The notes under the pieces were generated by a model that saw only the letters and a program-made list of their open reading frames with translations, did no database searches and was not told the DNA's origin. The translations under genes and the position numbers were made by a program. Positions 61,601-62,454 of a stretch of DNA of 64,000 nucleotides are shown in pieces. The DNA is taken from assembly GCF_905475465.1 (NCBI RefSeq), contig NC_062238.1, positions 11,501,368 to 11,565,367 on the forward strand, read 5' to 3'. Source of the stretch: Pieris napi (taxonomy: Eukaryota; Arthropoda; Insecta; Lepidoptera; Pieridae). Each line of letters starts with the position of its first letter. Position 1 is the stretch's first letter.

Positions 61601-62454
61601 TTTGTTGAAGTCACGTGATCCTAGGGAGCGTTCAAGTGTTAGGTCACGCAATTTTTGGAGATTATTGACACCCTCCCCTCCATGTAACGCGCCGTATCGT
61701 TTTTTGTACGAAGTATAGTAAAACGTTTCGTGATCACCCAGTGACTCTTTATACCTAAAAGTTACCATTATGTGGTCTAAAGTAATGGAAAGTCGAAATT
61801 ATATTAATAATAACGCGTAATTCAATCCACGTATCGTAACGTTTTACAAAAGGACACCCCCCCCCAAATCGTTACGTACTACTTGAACGCTCGGAAGGAA
61901 CGAAACTGATAAAAGTCGAGCCTCAGGAAAACTTTACACAGTTCATATACACTAAATCTTTATTGAAAACCAATTATCCTAGTCCCTACAAGTAAGTGGG
62001 CCTTCTTTGGCTTTTGTTACATTAAATACATGCCGGTTTCCTTCCAAAGCTGTTCCTTCGTGTGTGTTGCTAAGTTTTTATAAGGGCAGCTAGATTATTT
62101 AAGCCTTACAAACTCAAACTGCTCAACTGCGTACGCTGTTTTTTTACCTGTTTAAAATATATTCTCATAAATTAACTTAAATTCCAGGAATGCCGCGAAC
62201 CATTCCACGGAGGCTCCTTCTTCGAGCACGAAGGGCACCCATATTGTGAAACGCATTACCATGGAAAGCGCGGTTCTTTATGCGCCGGGTGTCACAAACC
62301 CATAGCCGGCCGTTGTATCACGGCGATGTTCCGGAAATTCCATCCGGAACATTTTGTTTGTGCGTTCTGCCTTCGACAATTGAACAAGGGCACGTTTAAG
62401 GAACAAAACGATAAACCATATTGTCATACGTGCTTTGACAAGCTGTTTGGTTAG
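13675..62454 (+). CDS. Pax: Paxillin, LD-LIM focal adhesion adaptor
   Basis: Scaffold at integrin adhesions that binds FAK, vinculin and parvin-type partners through LD motifs and targets adhesions through LIM domains. Main-form coding exons: 13675-13687, 42006-42250, 52754-52955, 55624-55720, 58079-58292, 59894-60106, 60176-60349, 60420-60650 and 62188-62454. All are GT-AG and phase-consistent, giving 551 aa (human 557-591). LD1 is MDDLDALLADLQ. LD2 is LSELDTLLDDLSNARYG. LD3 is VDSLLDQLSTDV. LD4 is KELDDLMASLSDFK. LD5 is SLEHMLGSLRADM near residue 293. The four LIM domains start at Cys318, Cys377, Cys436 and Cys495, with all zinc-ligand positions present. The protein ends TCFDKLFG. Alternative first and last exons are listed separately. 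The 28-kb first intron and 10.5-kb second intron are filled with repeats. Confidence 0.96.
13936..13967. other. Perfect 13-bp hairpin in paxillin intron 1
   Basis: ACTTGTACCCAAC and its exact reverse complement are separated by the six-base loop ATTTAA. It lies 250 bases into the intron after exon 1a. It may be a small MITE scar or a regulatory dyad. Confidence 0.6.
16855..17060 (-). pseudogene. C-terminal fragment of an RTE-like LINE polyprotein
   Basis: Minus-strand translation contains QMKCRWTGHMLR, EWYPRDGKRRRGRPRKRW and EDELKRTAG. This is the characteristic basic tail after the reverse transcriptase of RTE-class non-LTR retrotransposons. It is 5'-truncated and has no active domain. An (ATA)n-rich tract lies beside it at about 16810-16840. 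Confidence 0.7.
17873..17990 (+). repeat. LINE 3' end, family B (ACTGGCAGTA type)
   Basis: Contains AACTGGCAGTA, TTAGAAGCATTTAATGTAT, CATAAGTGTACATTGTGTTA and a terminal AATAAATGATTTTTGAAT. The same blocks recur at 21130-21295, 41610-41770, 45335-45480 (minus) and partly at 57098-57180. It is interpreted as the 3' UTR of a 5'-truncated non-LTR element. Confidence 0.65.
18107..18197 (-). repeat. LINE 3' end, family A
   Basis: A 5'-truncated copy, on the minus strand, of the abundant LINE whose last codons and short 3' UTR recur through the window. Its marks are GTGCGTTGCCGG, ATGGACACTCAC and CTGATGTTAAG, read here on the plus strand. No coding capacity. Confidence 0.7.
18634..18870. mobile_element. 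Poly-G/poly-C MITE, copy 1 (one end missing)
   Basis: The left terminus is GAGGCCGTTCAAGTATTAC. It contains a G13 run at 18664-18676 and matches the copy at 50121-50379 in inverse orientation. The right TIR is absent: the match stops at an AGCAGTAAATCTGCT palindrome. Confidence 0.65.
19863..20052 (-). repeat. LINE 3' end, family A, with terminal ORF codons
   Basis: The minus-strand frame reads LPTDVFPNQFDLGSFKKRAY, then GRQHTREPSGIESVHGRRYH and a stop. This is the longest intact version here of the LINE's ORF2 C-terminus. It is truncated upstream. Confidence 0.75.
20431..20596. mobile_element. 166-bp palindromic MITE upstream of exon 1b
   Basis: The ends AAGGCCGATTTACATTATC and their complement frame long near-perfect arms (TTAGTGTTTAGGAGAGTGC and complement) around a small centre. 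TTA-like flanks are present on both sides. It has no coding capacity and sits about 350 bases before the ATG of paxillin exon 1b. Confidence 0.75.
20597..20947 (+). promoter_or_regulatory. Probable promoter and 5' UTR for paxillin exon 1b
   Basis: A clear CpG-rich island (20600-20730) in otherwise AT-rich intron, followed by initiator-like sequence and an open leader to the ATG at 20948. The island separates sharply from the MITE on its left. Confidence 0.45.
20948..21035 (+). CDS. Pax: Paxillin alternative first exon 1b
   Basis: ATG at 20948 opens MDRTMYGKVLPGTYYPFRCA and then MKENGISPG, ending at donor CT|GTGAGT in phase 1, the phase that exon 42006 requires. The split codon becomes TAT (Tyr), so the join reads SPGYALLADL and the LD1 core is lost. 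The encoded 29 residues resemble no domain I know. It could instead be the first exon of an unrelated plus-strand transcript, since only phase and position link it to paxillin. Confidence 0.55.
21036..22184. other. Paxillin intron; LINE 3' end then plain AT-rich DNA
   Basis: Holds one LINE family B end (21130-21295). Beyond it is a degenerate segment near 21835-21950 (ATTTGTATGCTTGTAACGAA) that resembles one at 16610-16660 and may be an old interspersed repeat. No gene seen. Confidence 0.45.
21130..21295 (+). repeat. LINE 3' end, family B
   Basis: A full version of the family B tail: GCGGAGAGTTTATTGCCAGT, TTCTACGCCCTTGATTTGAG, AACTGGCAGTAAATGG and an AAGTGTACATTATGTTAC block, ending in a T-rich run. 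Confidence 0.7.
22185..22446 (-). repeat. tRNA-derived SINE (family B), near full length
   Basis: Read on the minus strand, the head has a pol III A box (TTGGCCTAGTGGCTTCAGCG) and B box (AGTTCGATCCC). It continues with CACCAATGGACTTTC, CACGATG-type blocks and GTCGACGGCGTGTG, and ends at GGTTGTAGCGCCACTGA. Other copies lie at 23492, 30461, 33864, 48354, 52363 and 58329. Confidence 0.85.
23250..23400 (+). repeat. LINE 3' end, variant related to family A
   Basis: The frame ends MGSFKRRFNKHLSVRRALP and a stop, then CTTAACATCAGGTTGG and an A-rich tail. The layout (a GSFKRR block, a stop, then a TTAACATCAGGT signature) parallels the family A LINE ends. Confidence 0.55.
23492..23756 (+). repeat. 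tRNA-derived SINE (family B), diverged
   Basis: Starts GAGCAGTGTAGGTCTAGTGG and ends GTTTGTAGCGCCACTGG. The pol III B box is eroded. It lies about 1 kb from the opposite-strand copy at 22185. Confidence 0.75.
24058..24190. mobile_element. Short derivative of the element at 46137-47490
   Basis: The left part (GTTCACCACAT, then GCTATATCTACAGTATAT) matches the left end of the larger element. The right part (ATTGATCAGGCCACTACCGA) matches its right end. It looks like an internally deleted copy joining the two termini. Confidence 0.45.
24946..25278 (+). mobile_element. Helitron-like non-autonomous element
   Basis: The 5' end is A|TCTCTATATATATA and the 3' end GGGTCAGCTAG|T, following a small hairpin in GCAAAACAACGTTTGTTG. 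This fits Helitron rules: 5' TC, 3' CTAG, insertion between A and T, no target duplication. The interior is noncoding. Confidence 0.65.
25279..26889. other. Paxillin intron; nothing recognised
   Basis: AT-rich DNA with a T26 run at 25906-25931. No gene, repeat or strong dyad that I can support. Confidence 0.5.
26890..27190 (+). pseudogene. LINE ORF2 C-terminus and 3' UTR, family A
   Basis: The plus-strand frame reads KLSFIVGRLGRILNSSRITL, then TSVVPQMNVFKGTLPRTITM, WNQLSTDVFPNQF and KGRQRTRQSSGIKSVHCG, followed by the short 3' UTR GATGAGCCTTCTGCCCGTTT and an A-run. It is 5'-truncated, with a small deletion after PNQF that removes the DLGSFKKRAY segment kept at 19863-20052. Confidence 0.75.
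27217..27345 (+). repeat. LINE 3' end, family A, diverged
   Basis: Matches the family A tail (CTTCAAGAAAAGAGCGT, CGAGCCCTCTGGCA, GATGAGACTCC), ending in an A-run. It lies directly after the copy at 26890-27190, an insertion cluster. Confidence 0.6.
27946..28218 (+). repeat. LINE 3' end, family A, with ORF remnant
   Basis: Begins CTGAGTTTCATCATCGGACG and runs through CCGTATCACCTCGACGTCCG to GGCCGGCAACGC and an A-run. The frame is broken, and this copy shares its start with the interrupted copy at 48785. Confidence 0.75.
28219..30231. other. Paxillin intron; no gene
   Basis: AT-rich. It contains an 85-bp inverted-repeat segment at 29521-29605 bounded by CGCCATCTGT and ACAGATGGCG. A consensus CRE palindrome TGACGTCA lies at 29950-29957 in a GC-richer patch (29880-30030). 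Nothing else seen. Confidence 0.45.
30232..30322 (-). repeat. LINE 3' end, family A
   Basis: Minus-strand tail with ACGGGCAGGAGGCTTATCTG and GAGGGCTCGCAAGTGCGTTG on the plus strand. Strongly truncated. Confidence 0.7.
30461..30590 (-). repeat. SINE family B fragment
   Basis: The 3' half of the SINE (AGTGGCGCTACAACC to CGCCGTCGACTTTGGGTCTA on the plus strand). Its tRNA head is cut off exactly where a LINE end begins. Confidence 0.75.
30591..30704 (+). repeat. LINE 3' end, family A, abutting a SINE
   Basis: Starts AAGGCCGGCAACGCACTGGC directly after the SINE fragment and ends TGCCCCCTGTTCTATAAAAA. Confidence 0.75.
31744..32160. mobile_element. Distant relative of the element at 5371
   Basis: Left end TTTTTGAAGTGAAACTTCTT then TAAGCGCATGAG. 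Right end GTGTACTTTGTGCACGCACC. Both echo the termini of the Harbinger-like copies at 5371 and 54846, but the interior is different and noncoding. Confidence 0.4.
32630..32680 (+). promoter_or_regulatory. Possible noncoding first exon or promoter
   Basis: Within a GC-richer patch (32500-32720), an initiator-like TCAGTTGCTGCTGCGACATC is followed 27 bases later by a donor-like GATCG|GTATGT. It could be a short untranslated paxillin exon. No coding sequence is attached and the evidence is thin. Confidence 0.15.
33150..33305 (+). repeat. LINE 3' end, family A
   Basis: The frame reads LPTELLPNQFDLGSFKKRTY and then a decayed tail. It ends GAGCCTCCTGCCCGTTTTTA and an A-run. Confidence 0.7.
33864..34024 (+). 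repeat. SINE family B, head missing
   Basis: Runs from AATGGACTTTCTGTCTATGT to GGTTGTAGCGCCACGGG. The tRNA-like head is lost. Confidence 0.7.
34025..35940. other. Paxillin intron; no gene
   Basis: AT-rich. It holds a perfect hairpin at 34473-34500 and an unusual purine-rich tract at 35035-35130 that encodes low-complexity Lys/Gly/Glu in one frame. Neither is recognisable as a gene. Confidence 0.45.
34473..34500. other. Perfect 13-bp hairpin with 2-base loop
   Basis: ATACTTCATACAA, then TC, then TTGTATGAAGTAT. A compact cruciform-capable dyad in the intron. Confidence 0.6.
35941..36154. mobile_element. 214-bp TIR element (MITE)
   Basis: Perfect 18-bp inverted termini AAAGCGTCTACACACGGC and complement. 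The interior is noncoding with partial symmetry (GGCGATCTAGTGAGCGATC). No clear target duplication was seen. Confidence 0.7.
36512..36600 (+). repeat. LINE 3' end fragment
   Basis: AAAGGCCGGCAACGCACCCA is followed by a diverged tail (CCCGTATACTCGTTGGCC). It may be a relative of family A rather than family A itself. Confidence 0.5.
36720..36923 (+). promoter_or_regulatory. Probable promoter and 5' UTR for paxillin exon 1c
   Basis: A GC-richer block with repeated TCAGT-type initiator matches (TCGTCAGCTCAGCAGTG and TCTCAGTCGCAGTCGC) ends at a good start context, GAAGCATGGCG. It contrasts with AT-rich intron on both sides. Confidence 0.45.
36924..37077 (+). CDS. Pax: Paxillin alternative first exon 1c
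   Basis: ATG at 36924 encodes 51 residues, MASVRTRSASPKTVSFSPVL then a Pro/Tyr stretch and DWRKYFTDFSSYL, ending CTTG|GTGAGT in phase 1. Joined to exon 2 it gives SSYLDALLADL, so the LD1 core is rebuilt. The N-terminal Arg/Ser-Pro part looks like a basophilic kinase target region (inference). GC content and codon use are well above the flanks. This is the strongest of the alternative first exons, giving a 598-aa paxillin. Confidence 0.7.
38620..38920 (-). pseudogene. C-terminal fragment of an RTE-like LINE polyprotein
   Basis: The minus strand encodes, with frame breaks, KRLKWKWTGHMIEEI, EDDINRAAGPMWFRKARRRE and EWNLLEEAYVQGQGV, the basic tail of RTE-class LINEs. It is truncated and frame-broken. 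Confidence 0.7.
38928..39040. mobile_element. Poly-G/poly-C MITE, copy 2 (half)
   Basis: The right half only: GTGTGGGTAATATCTGTAAA, a C18 run at 38992-39009, and terminus ACGTAATACTTGAAAGGCCC. Confidence 0.65.
39248..39365 (+). CDS. Pax: Paxillin alternative first exon 1d
   Basis: ATG at 39248 encodes MSKAHYSVNDDVYGKILKTQ, then TEREPQTDYAEVFEACEGL, ending TTAG|GTAAAT in phase 1. Joined to exon 2 it reads CEGLDALLADLQ, with the LD1 core intact. It would give a 586-aa protein. The acidic DYAEVFEACEG lead-in could extend the amphipathic LD1 helix (inference). Confidence 0.65.
39955..40192 (+). repeat. LINE 3' end, family A, with ORF remnant
   Basis: Starts CCGTCGTTCCACAACTGAGA, continues through CCGCACCACCACTATGTGGA and GGCAATGCATTCGCGAG, and ends CCCCCTGTTATATTTAAAA. 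The frame is broken. Confidence 0.7.
40772..40830 (+). repeat. LINE 3' end, family A, very short
   Basis: Only the last stretch (ACATCAGGTGAGCCTCCTGC to the A-run) is kept. Confidence 0.65.
41329..41570. mobile_element. 242-bp Harbinger-type MITE with TAA duplication
   Basis: Inverted termini GGGTCTGTTTCACAATGTA on both sides (about 26 bp with one mismatch), flanked by TAA at 41326-41328 and 41571-41573. A 3-bp TWA duplication with GGG ends is what PIF/Harbinger elements make. Noncoding. Confidence 0.8.
41610..41770 (+). repeat. LINE 3' end, family B
   Basis: GCGGAGAGTTTCTTGCCAGT, CTCTACGCCCTTGACTTGCG, then AAGTGTACTTGGTTAC and an AT-rich tail. It lies some 230 bases upstream of paxillin exon 2. 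Confidence 0.65.
42006..42250 (+). CDS. Pax: Paxillin exon 2, LD1 core and Ser/Pro-rich linker
   Basis: Acceptor TTTCAG at 42000-42005. The exon enters in phase 1 (codon completed by AT) and reads ALLADLQNSINPGRV. A striking run of SSP, TSP and GR repeats follows (SPIGR, SPSAR, SPGR, SPIGR, SPGR), with multiple Ser-Pro sites for proline-directed kinases. It ends phase 0 at TCT|GTGAGT. All four candidate first exons join here. Confidence 0.9.
42365..44701 (-). mobile_element. PIF/Harbinger transposon, TSD TTA
   Basis: 2,337-bp element with inverted ends GGGTGAGATCTATAGTGCGC and a perfect TTA duplication at 42362-42364 and 44702-44704. It carries a decayed Harbinger transposase on the minus strand (see pseudogene). 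The Myb-like second Harbinger gene was not found. It sits in the paxillin intron 115 bases after exon 2. Confidence 0.85.
43160..44120 (-). pseudogene. Decayed Harbinger (HARBI1-like) transposase
   Basis: The minus strand shows an upstream exon ending ALRHKNATGCFQ|gtaa at 44035. After an intron the frame resumes at 43881 with GDLNSISQSTVCLIINKV (helix-turn-helix-like), then NSIMGAIDCTHIKVNRP with the first catalytic Asp, and PGSSHDSRIFR. The frame breaks near 43500. The next piece, VLVGDSGYPALNFML, holds the second Asp in another frame. Where the catalytic Glu is expected (HIF?RFFGV) there is a stop codon. The protein is therefore inactive. Confidence 0.8.
44705..44945. mobile_element. 241-bp Harbinger MITE fused head-to-head
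   Basis: Starts immediately after the shared TTA with the same GGGTGAGATCTATAGTGCGC end and closes with its complement, followed by TAA. Its first ~200 bases are the inverse of the last ~200 bases of the larger element, making a long palindrome. It is an internally deleted relative of that transposon. Confidence 0.8.
45335..45480 (-). repeat. LINE 3' end, family B
   Basis: Reverse orientation: TTCATTTAGGTAACACAATG, then CATTTACTGCCAGTTCTCAA and GGGCGTAGAACGGACGAGAA, ending TTCTGCGCCACTTTT. Confidence 0.7.
45991..46085 (+). repeat. LINE 3' end, family A
   Basis: AAAAAGGCCGGCAACGCACT with a small internal deletion, then CGGCGGTATCACTTAACATC, ending in an A-rich tail. Confidence 0.7.
46137..47490 (-). 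mobile_element. Decayed coding element of unknown class
   Basis: Its two ends match the left and right parts of the short repeat at 24058-24190. On the minus strand broken frames can be read. The first contains CVMCNEDTDEKTIRF (CxxC-type). The second contains RTAYITNIWRNC, NNGWNLIDSRYEFNWFEGN and PSSIYDILLQGP. The last is an acidic ESDDDENSDSEISDD stretch. The W-rich second block resembles a motif common in poorly classified insect transposon proteins. I do not assign a superfamily. A 16-bp inverted repeat (AGGATAAAGTTTATTT) lies at 46417 and 46520. Confidence 0.45.
47395..47430. other. Perfect 17-bp hairpin
   Basis: TTTTAAAAAATCAAACT, two bases, then the exact complement. It lies just inside the right end of the element at 46137-47490 and may be part of its terminal structure. 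Confidence 0.6.
47664..47780 (-). repeat. LINE 3' end, family A, diverged
   Basis: Plus-strand view: GGGCAGAAAGCTC, CAATGCCAGGGCTCGCAAGT, GCGTTGCCTG and ACTCTTTTGAAGGA. Frame broken. Confidence 0.6.
48041..48292 (-). repeat. tRNA-derived SINE (family A), minus copy
   Basis: Reverse complement of the SINE at 10126, with intact A box (TGGTCTAGTGGTTAG) and B box (GGTTCGATCCC) and a poly(A) tail seen here as TTTTTTT. Very close in sequence to the other copy, so fairly young. Confidence 0.85.
48354..48639 (-). repeat. tRNA-derived SINE (family B), near full length
   Basis: From CAGTGGCGCTACAACCTC to the tRNA-like head (CACTAGGCTAACACTGCTC on the plus strand). It lies 62 bases from the family A SINE, in the same orientation. 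Confidence 0.85.
48785..49905. mobile_element. LINE inserted into another LINE end
   Basis: CTGAGTTTCATCATCGGACG at 48785-48812 and CCATCCGTATCACCTCAGTG at about 49872 are adjacent in the uninterrupted family A copy at 27946. Here they are split by about 1,050 bases of a different LINE on the minus strand (48813-49860). Confidence 0.75.
49160..49810 (-). pseudogene. Reverse transcriptase C-terminal region of a non-LTR LINE
   Basis: 216-codon open frame, LGITIDQKLQWSQHI, then SYGILLWGKA, LQKRAIRSIYCLK and YNMIPSEILELPLNRFKTHI, ending NDYLEDKNAWQ. This is the thumb and tail region after the RT catalytic core of jockey-superfamily LINEs. The YxDD core and endonuclease are missing by 5' truncation. 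The frame is still open, so the insertion is young. The 3' UTR ends at about 48813 with a (TTTGA)n-like tract. Confidence 0.8.
50121..50379. mobile_element. Poly-G/poly-C MITE, copy 3 (complete)
   Basis: 259 bp with TIRs GGGGCCGTTCAAGTATTACG-like on both ends (one-base indel on the left). It has a C10 run at 50163-50172 and is flanked by TTAT on each side. This is the reference copy for the family. Confidence 0.75.
50515..50640. repeat. Imperfect inverted repeat (CGCCATCTAGT)
   Basis: CGCCATCTAGTG near 50521 and its near complement ACTAGATGTCG near 50621 bound about 110 bases. This is a possible small MITE. No other copy in the window. Confidence 0.35.
51111..51439. mobile_element. hAT-type MITE with 8-bp duplication
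   Basis: Ends CAGTGTTTCC and GGAAACACTG. G-rich subterminal blocks (AGGGGGGCAA) lie inside both ends. The flanks CTTTAAAC and CTAGAAAC agree at 6 of 8 bases, as expected for an aged hAT duplication. An (AGGT)n microsatellite lies next to the right end. Noncoding. Confidence 0.75.
51690..51790 (+). repeat. RTE-like LINE 3' end
   Basis: AATGGCCGGATTAGGAGGAG, then GCCTTTGCCAAAAAGAG (reads W..EEAFAK) and a terminal (TTA)n tail at about 51787, typical of RTE-class ends. Confidence 0.55.
52363..52490 (+). repeat. SINE family B fragment
   Basis: The 3' half only: ACGGTGAAGGAAAACATCGT, AAAAAGTCGACGGCGTG, then CTTGTAGCATCACTG. Confidence 0.7.
52754..52955 (+). CDS. Pax: Paxillin exon 3, LD2
   Basis: Residues 87-153. 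Acceptor TTTTGCCCACAG, donor CCG|GTAAGT, leaving in phase 1. Carries LD2 (NLSELDTLLDDLSNARYG) after a Tyr-rich stretch (PTYQNAS, PKYTNQS, PSYGANPGYGRTG) that parallels the tyrosine-phosphorylated linker of vertebrate paxillin. Confidence 0.92.
52956..54845. other. Paxillin intron 3; no gene
   Basis: AT-rich DNA. A (GT)n-rich patch lies at 53260-53310 and a family A LINE end at 53815-53935. Nothing else recognised. Confidence 0.5.
53815..53935 (+). repeat. LINE 3' end, family A
   Basis: GGCCGGCAACGCACTCGCGA, CCCTCTGACATTGAGAGTGT, CCATGGGCGGTATCACTTAA and a short tail with A-run. A clean 5'-truncated copy. Confidence 0.75.
54846..55425. mobile_element. Harbinger-like remnant, copy 2
   Basis: Nearly identical to copy 1 at 5371-6055 over both ends but with a different, shorter middle. 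The minus strand keeps ALAVLHNI in the same place as copy 1. The terminus CACGCACCC abuts a LINE end just before paxillin exon 4. Confidence 0.6.
55432..55580 (-). repeat. LINE 3' end, family A, before paxillin exon 4
   Basis: Minus-strand copy (plus view: GGCTCATCTGATGTTAAGTA, GTGCGTTGCCGGCCTTT, GAAGGACCCTAAGTCGAATT). It stops about 45 bases upstream of the exon 4 acceptor. Confidence 0.75.
55624..55720 (+). CDS. Pax: Paxillin exon 4, LD3
   Basis: Residues 154-186. Enters phase 1, leaves phase 2 (97 bases). Encodes ENYTRTNGAASPASTRP and LD3 (TVDSLLDQLSTDVHN). Acceptor TTGCGTTGCAG, donor GG|GTATGT. Because its length is not a multiple of three it cannot be skipped alone without a frameshift. 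Confidence 0.9.
55850..57060 (-). pseudogene. Decayed RTE-like LINE, two pieces
   Basis: On the minus strand RLEAFEMWCYRRMLRISWIQ is readable at about 56935-56880, and IRRWEDDIKNVAGPIW at about 55955-55900, in the order of an RTE polyprotein. The section between (56040-56640) is unrelated or too decayed. Heavily broken frames indicate an old copy. Confidence 0.6.
56133..56216 (+). repeat. Direct repeat, copy 1
   Basis: ATTAGGCTGAAGAATAATTC, then CTACAACTCTTATTCATAAA and on to GAAGAAGATT. Repeats at 57917-57999 with only a few changes, about 1.8 kb away. Confidence 0.6.
57098..57180 (+). repeat. LINE 3' end, family B, partial
   Basis: GAGATTGTTTATTGCCAGAT, TCCGTTCTACGCCCTTGAGA, then ACTGGCAGTTAAG with a short AAGC repeat. 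Truncated at both ends. Confidence 0.5.
57917..57999 (+). repeat. Direct repeat, copy 2
   Basis: Second copy of the 80-base unit at 56133-56216. It ends 80 bases before paxillin exon 5. Confidence 0.6.
58079..58292 (+). CDS. Pax: Paxillin exon 5, LD4
   Basis: Residues 186-257. Acceptor TTACTACAG, donor AAG|GTCAGT. A Pro/Gln-rich linker (SPVPPSGSLPRPGTKQV, PAQQQLPVQHETPVQ) leads to LD4 (ATKELDDLMASLSDFK), nearly identical to the vertebrate FAK/GIT-binding LD4. Confidence 0.92.
58329..58540 (+). repeat. SINE family B just after paxillin exon 5
   Basis: The head is intact (GGATTGGCCTAGTGGGTTCA, B box GGTTCGAACCC) and the body diverged, ending GGTAGCAACTGG. It begins only 36 bases past the exon 5 donor. 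Confidence 0.75.
58730..58900 (+). pseudogene. Possible LINE RNase H-like fragment
   Basis: With one frame break the plus strand reads RDDPNTM, ERREDLHLVLECKTNVQSWL. This resembles the zinc-knuckle-like end (…HxxLxC) of LINE polyproteins. Weak. Confidence 0.25.
59740..59893 (+). promoter_or_regulatory. Possible internal promoter and start for a LIM-only paxillin
   Basis: A GC-richer block upstream of exon 6. From the ATG at 59843 an open frame (MKSAAPFKIVDSLSEFQ) runs through the splice acceptor (TTTCAG, 59888-59893) in frame into exon 6. If transcription began here, a protein with LD5 and the LIM domains but no LD1-4 would result. Flies make such a form (PDLP) from an internal promoter (established knowledge). 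Use of this one is inference. Confidence 0.4.
59894..60106 (+). CDS. Pax: Paxillin exon 6, LD5 and start of LIM1
   Basis: Residues 258-328. Contains LD5 (ASLEHMLGSLRADMSRQGV) and the first LIM1 zinc ligands (CNACEKPIVGQ). Phase 0 at both ends, 213 bases. Confidence 0.93.
60176..60349 (+). CDS. Pax: Paxillin exon 7, LIM1 to LIM2
   Basis: Residues 329-386. Completes LIM1 (TWHPEHFTCGHCNQ, DGRPYCEPDY) and opens LIM2 (CAYCNGPILD). Introns on both sides are only about 70 bases. Confidence 0.94.
60420..60650 (+). CDS. Pax: Paxillin exon 8, LIM2 to LIM3
   Basis: Residues 387-463. LIM2 second half (TWHTEHFFCAQCGQQF, DGKPYCRADY) and most of LIM3 (CGGCNKPIMENYISALNTQW, HPDCFVCK). The donor AAG|GTTTGT is weaker than others, which fits a choice between two downstream acceptors. 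Confidence 0.94.
60735..60827 (+). CDS. Pax: Paxillin alternative last exon (three-LIM form)
   Basis: After acceptor TTACACAG, 30 codons DCQIAVKGKTFYAMEGKPVC and PKCVGVDEEE, then stop. It supplies the remaining Cys ligands of LIM3 and a short acidic tail, so the product (493 aa) has three whole LIM domains and no LIM4. It shares phase 0 with the exon at 62188, so the two are mutually exclusive ends. Canonical poly(A) signals follow. Confidence 0.85.
   Translation, partial: DCQIAVKGKTFYAMEGKPVCPKCVGVDEEE
60965..60979 (+). other. Poly(A) signals of the short paxillin form
   Basis: Two AATAAA hexamers at 60965-60970 and 60974-60979, about 140 bases after the TAA stop at 60825-60827, followed by an A-rich tract. 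They support real termination here. Confidence 0.7.
61624..61893. mobile_element. Poly-G/poly-C MITE, diverged relative
   Basis: Termini GGGAGCGTTCAAGTGTTAGG and complement-like GTACTACTTGAACGCTCGG, with a C9 run near the right end. The interior differs from the copies at 18634, 38928 and 50121. It lies between the two alternative last exons. Confidence 0.6.
62188..62454 (+). CDS. Pax: Paxillin last exon, LIM3 end and LIM4
   Basis: Residues 464-551. Completes LIM3 (ECREPFHGGSFFEHEGHPYC) and encodes LIM4 (LCAGCHKPIAGRCITAMFRK, HPEHFVCAFCLRQLNKGTFK, DKPYCHTCFDKLFG). TAG stop at 62452-62454. This is the conserved end found in most paxillins. Confidence 0.95.
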   Translation, partial: ECREPFHGGSFFEHEGHPYCETHYHGKRGSLCAGCHKPIAGRCITAMFRKFHPEHFVCAFCLRQLNKGTFKEQNDKPYCHTCFDKLFG

